This document shows, one piece after another, positions 21,637-32,893 of a DNA stretch of 64,000 bases; position 1 is the first letter of the stretch, and the number at the start of each line of letters is the position of its first letter. The DNA is from Salisapilia sapeloensis (lineage: Eukaryota > Oomycota > Peronosporomycetes > Peronosporales > Salisapiliaceae). Position numbers and translations under genes: made by a program. Where the stretch lies: assembly GCA_023334545.1 (NCBI GenBank), contig JAADVB010000067.1, forward strand, positions 1 to 64,000. The letters run 5' to 3'. Below the pieces are notes generated by a model that was not told where the DNA came from, ran no database searches, and saw only the letters and a program-made list of their open reading frames with translations.

Positions 21637-24221
21637 ATGGATTATAGCGCTGGTCGACGCTCGTTTGGTGCATCGAGCACGAATAACTTCCCTACAACTA
21701 GTACAGGCAATGACTCTCAAGCCACTAGTGTGAATAACGGCGGTGGAAACACTGGACAGTCAGATTATGCCGAAGAAAGAGGTACGAAGCGTCTGCTTAT
21801 GGACTAATTTCGATATACAACTCACTCCGGGCTTTGTCTAATAGAAAAATGTATCGACTTCCTAAGTACTTTTCAGTCCAGTCTAGACGATCCGAATGAC
21901 CAGCCAAAGTATCTTCGGATGATGGTAGACTCTTGTACATGTCAATAATTATATACACTCCAACCTGTTCATTGCGACGTAGCAAGAAGTCGCGAATCGA
22001 GAACGCATTGCCATTCCAATCGAACTGGATGATCTCCAAAATGTAAGACTTCTCCGTTTTTTATATACACCAATAACGTATGAAAATGATATGTTCGTCC
22101 TAGCATGTCACGGATCCAGAATTTGTCCATCGAATTGCTCGAAACGCAAAGCGTTACATTGAGCTATTTTCCGAAGCTATCGACCGCAACCTCCCTGCTC
22201 CGACACGTGACATTTCTCATGAGCAGGACGTATTAGACGTCCTTCGCCTCCAACGCGCAGAAGAGATGGCAGAGATGGAACAATCGAATAACGGGACCAC
22301 GAGCCAAACGACTCCAGCCGGGTCTGTCGCCAGCTCTGTCTTCCCTCCTCAACTCATGCGTCGATTCGAAGTGCAGCTCGTTCCGGACGTAAAAGCCAAG
22401 CCCGTACCGATTCGACAAGTCAAAGCAGGTCAAGTCGGACGACTCGTGCGTGTCAAAGGGATGGTCACACGCGTGTCGACAGTCAAGCCACTGCTAACCG
22501 TCGCAACATACACATGTGAGGCATGTGCATACGAAGTGTATCAGGAAGTCAAGTCGCGGCAGTTCAATCCTGTGACCACCTGTCCAAGTGAACGCTGCCA
22601 GACGAACGGTCTGAGCGGTCGATTGATCCTCCAGCCGAAAGCTTCTAAATTCGACAAATTCCAAGAAGTTAAACTGCAGGAACTTCCGGATCAAGTTCCG
22701 ATGGGTCACATCCCGCGCTCCCTCTCGGTCGTGTTAAGAGGTGAGTTAACGAGATCCTGTGAGCCGGGTGCGTTGATCACCCTCGCCGGTGTCTTTTTAC
22801 CTGTCCCTACGTCTGCCCAGCGACAGATGATGCTCGGTCTCGTGACAGAGACGTATTTAGAAGCAACGCACGTGATTAATCATAAGAAACGATATGCTGC
22901 GATGGAATCGAGTGAAGAGATGGAAGACGCGGTCCTGACACTCCAGAGCCAAGGAAATGTCTATGAAACGTTATCTCAGTCCCTTGCACCAGAGATCTTT
23001 GGCCATGAAGATATCAAAAAAGCGTTGCTACTGTTATTAATCGGTGGTGTCACGAAACGCATGGATGAAGGCATGACTGTGCGAGGCGACTTGAACGTCT
23101 TGCTCATGGGTGACCCAGGTGTCGCCAAGTCCCAGCTACTGAAACACATCGCGACCATTGCACCTCGTGGCGTCTACACGACTGGTAAAGGAAGTTCCGG
23201 CGTCGGTCTCACAGCGGCGGTGGTGCGGGATACAACGACGAGAGAGATGACGCTGGAAGGTGGCGCACTCGTCTTGGCTGATCGAGGAGTCTGCTGCATC
23301 GATGAGTTCGACAAGATGGAGGACGGTGACCGGACGGCTATCCACGAGGTCATGGAGCAACAGACCGTCAGTATCGCCAAGGCAGGAATTACCACGACGT
23401 TAAACGCACGCACGAGTGTCTTGGCTGCTGCGAATCCGCTCTACGGACGCTACAACAAGCGTCTATCAGCGTCGACCAACATCAATCTTCCGAATGCCTT
23501 GCTTTCTCGATTCGATCTCCTGTTCCTTCTCTTGGACGTTGCCAATTATGAGCAGGATGAAGCTCTCGCAAGACACGTCACGTACGTCCATCGTTATGCA
23601 CGAAACCCACCGATGCAAGTGACACCTGTTCCGGCTGAAGTACTCCGATACTTCATCGCCATTGCAAAGCAGTATGAACCTAGTGTCCCGGAGCACTTGT
23701 GTGGGTACATTGTCGAGGCATACGTGACGCTTCGACAGCAAGACGTACATGACCAGAGACGTCAGAACGGGAATAAGAAGAACTTTGGGAAGAGTCAAGA
23801 AGATGTGAATCAAGCGCAGACAGCCATGACCGCTCGACAGTTGCTCAGTATCTTGCGACTGTCCCAGGCGTTGGCGAGACTTCGATTCGCGACGGAAGTC
23901 GTGCATCAGGATGTGGATGAAGCGATTCGACTCGTGTATGTTTCCAAGAACTCCTTGTCGGATCCAGAGGATGGAAATGGAGGATCAGGAGATGCTGTCC
24001 GGAGTCGAAGTGGAGCAGACGCAACGTCCAGAATCTATCGTCTCGTGCTGGAATTTGCTGAAGACCATCGGACGAGGTCCATTCCGTTGAATGATGTCGA
24101 GCCAGCAGTCTTGCGGAAAGGATTTACACAGCAGCAACTACGCGAGTGTATTCGATTCTATGAACGACTGGAAGTCATGCAGCTGAATGCTACGGGGACT
24201 ACACTCAACTTGATCGATTAA
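21637..24221 (+). CDS. MCM7: DNA replication licensing factor MCM7
   Basis: Four exons, 21637-21781, 21845-21924, 21983-22042 and 22104-24221, separated by introns of 63, 58 and 61 bp (all GT-AG, in frame). They encode 800 residues. Introns crowd the first 470 bp. The N-terminal domain includes the conserved NR-x-IAIPIELDDL segment. A zinc finger with CEAC and CPSERC is near residues 233-260. The AAA+ core holds Walker A GDPGVAKSQLL, Walker B CCIDEFDKM, sensor-region AAANPLYGRYN and the arginine-finger motif LLSRFDLLF. The overall sequence matches MCM7 better than other MCMs. MCM7 is a subunit of the MCM2-7 hexamer, the replicative helicase. The protein is slightly longer than usual (about 720), mainly through a Ser/Asn/Gly-rich N-terminus and an insertion after the oligomerisation region. 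The stop faces the NAA30 stop 206 bp away. Confidence 0.93.
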
Positions 24222-24427
24222 TACATTCCCCCTTCCATCTCTTCTATCTGCTACTCGTGTCGATCGAAAGAGTAGTACTATCTCCATCTCTATACTTGTA
24301 TGCATCAACCATCTCTTCAACCTCTATCCGACTCTCTCAGAGAAGGATGGGCATAATAGACAAGAGTTTGATGAGCATGTAGCAGTAGGAAGAATGGTAC
24401 GAATCCCTCTAGACTGTATTGATTGAC

Positions 24428-24940
24428 TTATCGGAACCAGAGCTTTAGACGGAAGGCATCGTTTCCGTTCAAGTAATACCGGAACAACCGTTCGTCTCGA
24501 ACGAATCCCAAATTCTCGTACAGCCGAATGGCCCCCTTATTGGACGTCTCGGTCTCCAACGACACTTCTTCGCATCCTTCGGTATGATACAAAAGCTCGA
24601 CTGCCTTGCGCACGAGATCGGAGCCGATGCCTCGCTGTCGGAATTTGTTGTCCACTGCTAGCATCGCAATGTACCCTCTCATCTTGCCTTTCGAGTCCGC
24701 AGCATCATTCTTCCCCGTCGGTTCGTGCTCCCCTCGTGCCAACGGTTCCAATCTGCAGACGATTGCACCAATCAGTTTGTTTTTCACGCGTGCCAAGACA
24801 CATAGTTCCGGCCAATTGAAGAGAAAGTATCGATACGTAAACACCGAGTACGGTTCCGACAAATCTTTATCAATAAGTTTCACGAGCTCTGGCAGTTCAT
24901 GCTCGCCATGATACGCCCCAAAGTCGACCGGATCATCCAT
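24428..24940 (-). CDS. NAA30: N-alpha-acetyltransferase 30 (NatC catalytic subunit)
   Basis: An intronless GNAT-fold protein of 170 residues, a normal length for the core enzyme. Near the N-terminus [20 protein letters not shown] matches the Mak3/NAA30 substrate-binding segment (SEPYS-x-FTYR). [19 protein letters not shown] holds the acetyl-CoA-binding R/Q-x2-G-x-G loop. [21 protein letters not shown] and [15 protein letters not shown] are the conserved C-terminal strands. NatC acetylates the N-terminus of proteins beginning Met-Leu, Met-Ile, Met-Phe and similar, together with NAA35 and NAA38 (not in this window). The start codon is 248 bp from that of the TPR-Hsp70 gene on the other strand, so the two share a promoter region. 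Confidence 0.92.
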   Translation of the reverse strand: MDDPVDFGAYHGEHELPELVKLIDKDLSEPYSVFTYRYFLFNWPELCVLARVKNKLIGAIVCRLEPLARGEHEPTGKNDAADSKGKMRGYIAMLAVDNKFRQRGIGSDLVRKAVELLYHTEGCEEVSLETETSNKGAIRLYENLGFVRDERLFRYYLNGNDAFRLKLWFR

Positions 24941-25021
24941 ATTTGCTGATCCACTCGCGTGCCATCTGCGTCAAAAGTCCTCTTCTCGCAACGTCCGACC
25001 ATTGCGAAATCAGAGCTTTAG

Positions 25022-25026
25022 CCAAT
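25022..25026 (+). promoter_or_regulatory. CCAAT box upstream of the TPR-Hsp70 gene
   Basis: A CCAAT pentamer lies in the NAA30/TPR-Hsp70 divergent region, about 165 bp before the Hsp70 ATG. No clear GAAnnTTC heat-shock element was found in the same region. Confidence 0.3.
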
Positions 25027-25146
25027 CGCCAGTCGATTTTCGCAACTTCAATTACAGGCATACAAAGACCAAGTCAATTGCATCCTAGGCAGTTTGGCTG
25101 GACGAGAGCTCTCCGGTCTCTTGATCCGCCACGCATCCGTGCCCAG

Positions 25147-25160
25147 CCATTCCCCATCTT
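25147..25160 (+). promoter_or_regulatory. initiator-like core promoter of TPR-Hsp70
   Basis: CCATTCCCCATCTT, about 30-40 bp before the ATG at 25189, resembles the oomycete initiator (pyrimidine-rich CAYT). This supports starting at 25189 rather than at the upstream in-frame codon at 24943. Confidence 0.35.
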
Positions 25161-25188
25161 GCCTTCTAGCGCAGAAAAGTTAAAGAAA

Positions 25189-27549
25189 ATGGCCCCGAAA
25201 CGTCGTTCTCGCAAGTCCACGAAGGACCCGCACGCCGCGCTATCGACGGATGAACGTGCCAAGCTCGGTGCGGAAGCCAAGGAGCGTGGTAACACGGCCT
25301 TCGCCTCCGGCGACCACGCCACGGCCATCAAGGAGTTCTCTTCTGCCATTGCCTATGAGCCGAAGAACGTTATCTACTACTCCAACCGATCGGCCGCTTA
25401 CTTGAGCGCCGGACAGGCCACGCCTGCCCTCCAGGACGCCAAGACCTGTATCGAGATCGACCCTAAGTTCGCTAAGGGCCATGCCCGTCTCGGTGCCGCC
25501 CACTACTACGTCAAGAACTACAGCAAGGCCGTCCAGGCCTACACGCAGGGTCTGACCGCCGAGAAGGGTAACAAGGCCCTCCAGACCGGTCTGACGCAGG
25601 CACAGGCTGCGCTCCAGGTGCAAGAAGAGGAAATCTCGGGCGTTGAGATGGACGAAGCCACGCGCAAGATGAAGCGTATGGAGATCGAGGAGAAGATCAA
25701 CGCTGCCCGCAAGGAGCGTGAGGAGCGTGCCAAGCGCGCTGAGAAGGGATTCTCTGAGGTCATTGGTATCGATCTTGGTACGACCTACTCGTGTGTTGGT
25801 GTCTGGAAGGAAGGACAGGTCGAGATCATCGCTAACAGCGAAGGTAACCGTACCACGCCTTCCTGGGTCGCCTTCAACGACTCTGAACGTTTGATCGGTG
25901 AGGCCGCTAAGATCCAGGCTGCTGGTAACCCGGCCAACACGGTCTTCGACGCCAAGCGTATCATCGGTCGTCAGTTCAACGACGAAGTCGTCAAGAAGGA
26001 CGCTGCTCACTTCCCGTTCAAGATCGTGGAGGGCGACAGCGACAAGATCCTCATCGAAGTCGAGTTCAAGGGCGAGAACAAGCGCTTCACGCCGGAAGAA
26101 ATCTCCTCCATGGTCCTTACCCGTATGAAGGAGACCGCCGAGGCCTACTTGGGCCAGAACATCGGCCAGGCCGTCGTCACGGTCCCTGCTTACTTCAACG
26201 ACCAGCAGCGTCAGTCCACCAAGGACGCCGGTTCTATCGCTGGCCTTGACGTCAAGCGTATCATTAACGAGCCGACGGCTGCTGCCCTTGCCTACGGTCT
26301 CGACACCAACGCCGGTTCGGACGGTACGGCCTGCAACGTCCTTATCTTCGATCTTGGTGGAGGTACCTTCGATGTGTCCATCCTGTCCATCGAGAACGGT
26401 ATCTTCGAGGTCAAGGCCACTGGTGGTGACACTCACCTCGGTGGTGAGGACTTCGACAACAACGTCGTTGACTTTGTCGTGTCCGAGTTCAAGCGTAAGA
26501 ACCGTGGCATGGACCCCACGACCTCGGCTCGTTCCATGCGTCGTCTCCGAACGGCGTGTGAGTCTGCCAAGCGTATGCTTTCCACGACCACGAGCGCTTC
26601 CATCGAAGTCGACTCGCTCTTCGAGGGTGTTGACTTCTCCACCACGATCACTCGTGCCAAGTTCGAGAGCTTGAACGAGGAGCTCTTCAAGCGTTGCGAG
26701 GAGACCGTCCAGAAGGTCCTGAACGACGCTTCCATGAAGCCGGAGGACGTCTCGGACGTTGTCCTTGTCGGTGGTTCTACCCGTATCCCCAAGGTCCAGA
26801 CGCTCCTGTCCACCCAGTTCGGCGGCAAAGAGCTCTCCAAGTCCATCAACCCGGACGAGGCCGTTGCCTACGGTGCTGCCGTCCAGGGTGCCATCCTCGA
26901 CGGCATCCGTAACGACGCTACTAACAGCCTCTTGTTGGTCGATGTCACGCCGCTCTCCCTCGGTATCGAGACTGTCGGCAAGGTCATGAGTGTGCTCATC
27001 AAGCGTAACACGGCCATCCCGGTCCGTAAAACGCGTGTGTACACGACGGAAGAGGACTACCAGACGTCTGTCGATGTCTGCATCTACGAGGGTGAACGTG
27101 CCCACGTTGAGCAGAACAACAAGCTCGGAGAGTTCAACATCTCTGGACTTGAACGCGCTCGCCGTGGTGAGCCGCAGATCGAAGTTACGTTCGAGATCGA
27201 TGCTAACGGTATCCTCAACGTGTCTGCCCGCGACAAGAAGACGGGTGCCAAGGCCGAGACGACCATCTCGAACAACCGTGGCCGTCTGAGTCAGGACGAG
27301 ATCGACCGCATGGTCTCGGACGCTGAGAAGTACCGTAAGGACGACGCTGAGATGCTCCGCCGCATTGAGGCTCGCAACGAGCTTGAGCAGTTCATCTACC
27401 GTGCCATTGAGACCGCCCGTGAGAAGGGTGACACTAACGCTGAGAGCGCTATCCGTGACGCGCGCGACTGGTTGGAGGACCACGAGGAAGCGACGCTGCG
27501 CGAGATTGAGGACAAGAAGCGCATGCTTGAGCGTATGGTGCGTGCCTAA
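25189..27549 (+). CDS. TPR-Hsp70 fusion chaperone
   Basis: An intronless frame of 786 residues. I start at 25189 (AAAATGG context), because translation from 24943 would run through the likely promoter. Residues 25-126 are three TPR motifs of the Hop/Sti1 TPR1 type. The five carboxylate-clamp residues are all in place: Lys31, Asn35, Asn66, Lys96 and Arg100. Residues 145-187 form a charged coiled-coil linker. From about 190 onward is an Hsp70: [27 protein letters not shown] and [14 protein letters not shown] are the three family signatures, followed by the substrate-binding beta domain ([10 protein letters not shown]) and a shortened lid. The protein ends in LERMVRA, with no EEVD and no organelle retention signal. 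It should be a cytosolic ATP-dependent chaperone whose TPR could dock on the EEVD of other Hsp70 or Hsp90 molecules (inferred). Codons are strongly biased to C-ending forms, as in a highly expressed gene. Confidence 0.9.
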   Translation: MAPKRRSRKSTKDPHAALSTDERAKLGAEAKERGNTAFASGDHATAIKEFSSAIAYEPKNVIYYSNRSAAYLSAGQATPALQDAKTCIEIDPKFAKGHARLGAAHYYVKNYSKAVQAYTQGLTAEKGNKALQTGLTQAQAALQVQEEEISGVEMDEATRKMKRMEIEEKINAARKEREERAKRAEKGFSEVIGIDLGTTYSCVGVWKEGQVEIIANSEGNRTTPSWVAFNDSERLIGEAAKIQAAGNPANTVFDAKRIIGRQFNDEVVKKDAAHFPFKIVEGDSDKILIEVEFKGENKRFTPEEISSMVLTRMKETAEAYLGQNIGQAVVTVPAYFNDQQRQSTKDAGSIAGLDVKRIINEPTAAALAYGLDTNAGSDGTACNVLIFDLGGGTFDVSILSIENGIFEVKATGGDTHLGGEDFDNNVVDFVVSEFKRKNRGMDPTTSARSMRRLRTACESAKRMLSTTTSASIEVDSLFEGVDFSTTITRAKFESLNEELFKRCEETVQKVLNDASMKPEDVSDVVLVGGSTRIPKVQTLLSTQFGGKELSKSINPDEAVAYGAAVQGAILDGIRNDATNSLLLVDVTPLSLGIETVGKVMSVLIKRNTAIPVRKTRVYTTEEDYQTSVDVCIYEGERAHVEQNNKLGEFNISGLERARRGEPQIEVTFEIDANGILNVSARDKKTGAKAETTISNNRGRLSQDEIDRMVSDAEKYRKDDAEMLRRIEARNELEQFIYRAIETAREKGDTNAESAIRDARDWLEDHEEATLREIEDKKRMLERMVRA

Positions 27550-30500
27550 ACGAAGCGGAAAGACGATGCGAATGGCGGGTTAGCTTAGGGATCCCGTCAT
27601 GAGTTTTTAGTAAACTTAGTACTTATCTTTCTTTTCCACCACAATCAGAAGAGCTTTTTACGTACAATGTTCCATCCGTCTTGTCTTCTGTTTTAAAGAT
27701 ACTGCATGTAAGTCGTGTGTGCTTAGTGTAGAGGATGGCGGAGAGTGGTTGACACAAAAGACTTCACCAGGAGTGGGTCTAGCGCTGTTGTGCTTATAAG
27801 CTGTGTTAGATAGGCGTTTGAAGGTGATGGGGACGAAACGAGCGAGCTGGAGTATTTGTAGGAACGGTCTTAGCTTTGGGCGAAGGGCAGTGAGATGGAT
27901 GGATGATCTTTAGACGGACTGGACTGGCAGAGTTGGAAGGTTGTAACTGCGTTATTGATAGCAAGTGCTCGCTTCGGTTTCTTTCAGCATGCTTGTTCGG
28001 GTACAAAAGGATAAAGACGGGGTTTTCGTGGGCTGATATCGTTCTCTACTTTTAGTCTGACATAGACAAAATGCTGTGCAGCTTGTAGACGCCCAAGTCT
28101 TTAACATACTCCAAGATCATTCTATCAAACGTATCTTTATAGTAGCGATCGATTTCGTTGTCGGAATATGCCTGATTGGACAGCAAGGTAATTTAACCGT
28201 CCACGTAAGCACGATTTTATGTAGGATACTAGGCAAAGCTCTTGGAGAGAGTTGCGTGATTGTACAGGAAGACACACGGTTACCGACAGACATCATGTCG
28301 AGCAGTTATTGGCTTTTGCTAGCTTCCTATCGACGTTCCAAACAAAAAAATCAATTGAATTAAAGTAAAATGCGAGTAATAGCGATATATTAGCGATCCA
28401 AAGGGAGCAAACACTAGTGCAGCGTGTACAAACTGAGATCGGATGTTATGGTTGGTTAAAGCATCCAATTCATACAAAGAGTTGTTAGATCTCGATGCGA
28501 AATGACTCATGGAAACCTTAAGAGAATCTCTATAAGCCCCTACTTTGATCTGACTTTCGATTGTAAATTCGCGACAGTCACGATCAGCTTATTCTCTTCG
28601 CAACGATCAATCTTCATTCGCTTTTGGTAGTTTAACACGCAAGTATCACTCCACTTCTGCCTCTCCGTCATTCGCAGTTTTAGAATATCATGAGATCATG
28701 TCTCGTCGAGTTCACTTGACCATCTTTACGCCCAAACATTCTTGGTAACCCCTCCAAATGCAAAAATCTCCTTGTGGGACTATAGAGACATCACAAGTAC
28801 ATTCGCTTTAAACATTTAGTGCTCACGTTTCACGACATGCGATTGCTACTTCGCACACTGCTTGGAGTTGTAGGTGGTGAAGAGCTAAAGGCCATGCTTT
28901 TCAACCACATAGTGAATATGCAGGCTCTTGATGTCGACATGCAGCCCACAATTGACAGAGATTCTATTATTGGAACTTACCCGTGTATCCAAAGTACAAG
29001 CAGGACAAGTGGATCAAGCAGTAGTTTCGTGCATATACGACCAACTCATGCGCTCAGGACGCTGGATGATGCTCGCAGATACAATAGATCAATGTGAGCG
29101 AAGGATATCAGGTCGCAGCTGCATGTCAAGGGAGATGATTTGGAAAAGAAGACCAAAACGTTCAATGGCAACCTGGAAATTTCACTTCGAAGACATGTCT
29201 GACTATCTATCTGATGTATTCTAAATAGTCTACTCCAGCTGATAAAAGGACGGTCATTCCTGCTACCAACTCTTCGTCTATCAGCTCTCCAAGTACGCCA
29301 CTGACGTCCGATATAACAGTGCACTACTGGGCAAAATGCTCGAGAAAGCTCTTCGATAACATGTACTTCAAGTCTGAATGATAATCAGACAGGTCGTTCG
29401 GTTGTGTATATGTACAAAATGCCATAACGAACCTCAGCCACCGATATTTGTAGATTTGAAAGAGGACCATTCATTTCAGCATTTGATAGGCAAGGGAAAG
29501 AGGATGAAATCTATTGATATTATGCTTCCTGACAAACTGATCTAGTGGTTGCTTTTAAGCTACCATTGGTGAACATGGAGCGAGCAATGCTACATGAGAT
29601 TGCTGATTTCCCTACATGGTTTTCGCTCAGTTTATAAATGATGTCAACGTAAGCGAAAGTGCTTCCGTACACCTGTCTATTACGAACTTGGAAGATAAGA
29701 ATTAGAAATCGCCGCTTATGCTGGCTAGCTACCAAACATTTACATGCTCTCTTTAAGTCAGGGCAAAATGAGCCGCAAGGAACGCGCAAGGAAAAGCGTA
29801 TAGTCCAGCTGGATAGGATATAGTAGTAGGGTCGTATTTTGAGTTGGGGATCCATGACTAGCACGATGTTTCGACAAAGTGAAGGTTAGGCAGTTAGCTC
29901 TCGAGGCCGAGTCCAACTCTACCCGCTCTGCTATGTGCACGCTAGCATTTAAAAGCGACGTCATTTCCATCTTGTTGACATAAACCAAGTCATGTCAGCC
30001 TCCTAATCACCGTTTGTGTCTGGACGACTGATAGGAGTTGGGAAGTTCCTTCGCGTCACCATAATGTAGCCTAGACCTATTGGATAAACTTCCGATTTGG
30101 TGGTGGAGCGACGCCAGCACATCACATTCAGGATATAGATGTCACCATGTGCTGGAGAAGGATATAGTGAAACGACGAAGAGAGAGCCTTACTACGAACC
30201 GGCTAGACAAGTAACCTGCATGCACTGATTCGTGTCGTGCGAATCGCTTCCACATGTCACCATCAGATGGCCCATTTACCGCCAGAAATCAACCAAATTA
30301 ATCAATCTACCTCACATATTAATCAAATTTAAGTCTCCAATATATCTTTTTAAGTACTTAATCTTCATCTCTTCTTGCAACATACCCATATCTGTCGCAA
30401 TGGCATGTAAGAGTGGCGCTAGACTTGTATGAGATGACTCAGATTGCAGAAAAGATGATTTGTACAGTCGGAGGATGCGCGGACATAGTCAATTCTGCAG

Positions 30501-30682
30501 TATCGACGGTAGGAGATGGGCATCGTGTGGCCGTAAGAGTACCACTCTTTAAATCTGTCCGGTTTGTAAGTGACTCGTTTCTGTCAGGTCTCCTTGGTCA
30601 CCTCTGCTGCGCCGAACAAACTACCACAAACTATTCGGCATACAAGGCGCAAGACGCTTCTGCCTCTCGACTTCGTCCAGTC
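27550..30682. other. gene-free stretch
   Basis: About 3.1 kb with no supported gene. Frames at 28819-29097 and 28928-29224 have protein-like stretches (RLLLRTLLGVVGGEELKAM and AVVSCIYDQLMRSGRWM) in two overlapping plus-strand frames. They may be a decayed or intron-split gene, but I recognise no family. The codons from 30413 to 30721 are open in the frame of the following transporter but lie upstream of its promoter-like element. Confidence 0.45.
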
Positions 30683-30700
30683 CTCATTTTCCGATTTGCG
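30683..30700 (+). promoter_or_regulatory. oomycete-type initiator plus flanking element, first POT transporter
   Basis: CTCATTTTCCGATTTGCG ends 21 bp before the ATG at 30722. It combines an initiator (CTCATTTT, fitting YTCAYTYY) with a GATTTG-type flanking element. The second POT gene has an almost identical element upstream of its own start, which fixes both start codons. Confidence 0.55.
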
Positions 30701-30721
30701 CCCAGGACGTCAAAGCTAAAG

Positions 30722-32575
30722 ATGGCGGATATCAAATCGCCAGGAATCGAGTCCCCTTCGACAGGGTACGCGAATATATGGGATTCTCGACCGAAGAAAT
30801 ACAAGAATATCATCTTCCAAGTAGCCATCTTCATCCTTGTGATGGAATTGTCTGAACGATTGAGTTACTATGGTATCAACCAAGGTCTCAAGAATTTCAT
30901 GCAGAAGATCGGGTGGAGTGTCGTGTCCTCCAGTGCCATCAAAAGTACATGGACATCCTTGTGCTACCTCACGCCCATCCTAGGTGCGTACATCGCCGAT
31001 GAGAAGTGGGGGCGATATCGCACCATCCTCGTGTTCGGTGTCTGGTACTGCATCGGCGACTTCCTCGTCGGCATTGCCGCGCACCCTGACATCATGGACA
31101 ACTCGGCAGCAGTGAACTCGATCTTCGTTACCGGGCTCTTCCTTGGTATCGGTGTCGGAACTGGTGCTATCAAGTCCAATGTCATCACGTTCGGTGCCGA
31201 CCAGTTCAATCCGCATGACGAAAACGAGATGCGTCAGAAGACCACATACTTCACTTACTTCTACTTCGCTATCAATGTCGGATCGACGTTCTCGTACGCG
31301 TACCTGTCTACGCTCTGTGTCAACGGCTCTCCTCAGATCCCAGCAGAGTACGGATACTTTGCCACGTACTTGATCTGCGCTGGTGTCTTCGCATGCTCCA
31401 TCGCAATCTTTGTTTTGGGTTCCTCCCGTTACGTCTACATGCCTCCCGTTGATCGAGCGATCTCTACTCTTGCCAGAGTATGCTGGTACGCGTCCAAGAA
31501 GACGGTCAAGGGCAAGGCTCTCGTCTACGGCTCTGGACTTTTCGTCATCGCCTTCTTCGTGAACATCGCGGCTGCATTCCTTACGACGTATGAAACTCTA
31601 TCGGAGGCACTATCTTACGTGTGTGCTGCGATCGTACTCATCGGAGTCGTCTGCTGGGTCGTTATCGGTATGAACCCCAGCTTCCTCGATGTTGCCAGCA
31701 CCGAGAACGGTGGTCCATTCGACCCTGCCAAGGTCCACGGTTACAAGTGCCTTCTGCGCTGTCTGCCATACGCCGCCTTCACGATCATCTGGCAGTGCGC
31801 ATACGATCAGACGGATGCCAACTTCCAGACGATCACGCAGCAGTGTGATCTTCGTTGGGACCGTAGCGACCCTGAGAGCAGCCAAGTCCCCGGTGCCGCT
31901 CTCGGTGTCTTCAACCCGGTCGTCATCGTCATCTGGATCCCCATCCTTGACACATTCGTGTACCCGACGTACGAGAAGTTCGCTGGCAAGCCGCCGAGTC
32001 AGTTCGGCCGTACGTGTACTGGTTTCTGCGTTGCCATCGTCGGTTTGCTCTGGGCTGGTTTCTTCGAGATGATTCGTCGTGGCGCCGGTCCGCTCGAGCA
32101 GGCGAATGGCGAGCCCATTCTTGATGATGGCAGTGAACAACCAATGAACAACATCTCGTGGGCCGCTGCCATCCCGAACTACGTCTTCGTCGGAGTTGCC
32201 GAGACCTTTGTGAACGTGACGGCGTACGATGTGTTCTACGCAAACGTTCCGCAGGGCTTGAAGAGTATCTCGCAAGCGTTGAATCTGTTGATGGTTTGCA
32301 TGGGCAGTATCATGACATCCGTCTTCACGATCATGTTCCAGCGGTACATTCCGACGGACAATCTGAACGACGCCAACCTCGAGTATATGTTCTTCACCAT
32401 TTGTGCCGTCAGTGTCGTGAACCTCGCGTGCTTCATGTGGGTGATGCTCAAGATGGACTTTGGTCTCTCTACGTCGCCAGTCATCGACACTGCAGAAGCA
32501 GATGATCCGAACGGCTTGGAGAAGATTTCTCAAGTTTCTTTATCTCGTCAAAGCTTCACGGAAGGCAAGCAGTAA
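30722..32575 (+). CDS. POT-family proton-coupled oligopeptide/nitrate transporter, copy 1
   Basis: An intronless frame of 617 residues starting MADIKSPGIESPSTGY; the paralogue starts in the same way, which supports this ATG. About 12 membrane segments can be traced. POT/PTR landmarks: ELSERLSYYGI, where the family has E-x2-ER-x3-Y-G in helix 1 (proton coupling); the helix 2-3 region PILGAYIADEKWGRYRTI (PTR2 signature, GA-x-AD-x-x-GR-type); GVGTGAIKSNVITFGADQF; and FYFAINVGSTFSYAYLST (second signature F-x-x-x-Y-x-x-I-N-x-G). The protein probably sits in the plasma or vacuolar membrane and imports di/tripeptides or related solutes with protons; the substrate cannot be assigned. The gene is convergent with its paralogue, with stops 318 bp apart. 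A minus-strand frame at 31610-32533 is a codon-bias shadow. Confidence 0.9.
   Translation: MADIKSPGIESPSTGYANIWDSRPKKYKNIIFQVAIFILVMELSERLSYYGINQGLKNFMQKIGWSVVSSSAIKSTWTSLCYLTPILGAYIADEKWGRYRTILVFGVWYCIGDFLVGIAAHPDIMDNSAAVNSIFVTGLFLGIGVGTGAIKSNVITFGADQFNPHDENEMRQKTTYFTYFYFAINVGSTFSYAYLSTLCVNGSPQIPAEYGYFATYLICAGVFACSIAIFVLGSSRYVYMPPVDRAISTLARVCWYASKKTVKGKALVYGSGLFVIAFFVNIAAAFLTTYETLSEALSYVCAAIVLIGVVCWVVIGMNPSFLDVASTENGGPFDPAKVHGYKCLLRCLPYAAFTIIWQCAYDQTDANFQTITQQCDLRWDRSDPESSQVPGAALGVFNPVVIVIWIPILDTFVYPTYEKFAGKPPSQFGRTCTGFCVAIVGLLWAGFFEMIRRGAGPLEQANGEPILDDGSEQPMNNISWAAAIPNYVFVGVAETFVNVTAYDVFYANVPQGLKSISQALNLLMVCMGSIMTSVFTIMFQRYIPTDNLNDANLEYMFFTICAVSVVNLACFMWVMLKMDFGLSTSPVIDTAEADDPNGLEKISQVSLSRQSFTEGKQ
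31278..31365 (+). repeat. 88-bp perfect inverted repeat arm within POT copy 1
   Basis: This 88-base stretch is identical, on the opposite strand, to 34101-34188 in POT copy 2, including third codon positions, although the genes differ elsewhere. The likely cause is gene conversion between the inverted paralogues. Confidence 0.85.
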
Positions 32576-32893
32576 AGCGGATGTGCAGTACCTGGTTGAA
32601 ACTAGTCTCCAAAAAGAAATAAAGCCAGCCTTGTGTAAGTCAAACGATATTCTTGTTCTACTTCAACCGTTTTGGACTCTTGCATAGGTCGGCGCGAGAG
32701 TACCCTACACGTCTGCTTCATGTACGTACCACTTGGATATTCTAAATGAGAATGTATCAAGAATTTTTATACTAATGGTATGAGTATAGGTAGATGGAAG
32801 AGGGAGGAGATAAAACACTACATGAAAGTGCATTGTATTGTCAAGCAAAAGAGAGGTTACTATAGCTTTCCCCTATCGATCGCAGAAAGCTTG

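Noticed and set aside
24943-25188. 82-codon N-terminal extension of the TPR-Hsp70
   Set aside because: It crosses the shared promoter with NAA30, including the initiator-like element, and resembles no targeting peptide. The ATG at 25189 has a better context.
25240-27483. A 747-codon minus-strand frame as a possible NAD-glutamate dehydrogenase
   Set aside because: It is the antisense of Hsp70. The historical glutamate dehydrogenase claim for such frames is regarded as an artefact. Reported only as a finding.
30413-30721. 103-codon N-terminal extension of POT copy 1
   Set aside because: The paralogue starts at the equivalent of 30722, and the initiator element lies inside the extension.
31610-32533. 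Minus-strand frame over POT copy 1, and the plus-strand frame 33965-34606 over POT copy 2
   Set aside because: Both are antisense shadows of the transporters, rich in Asp/Glu/Arg/Val as expected for reversed codons.
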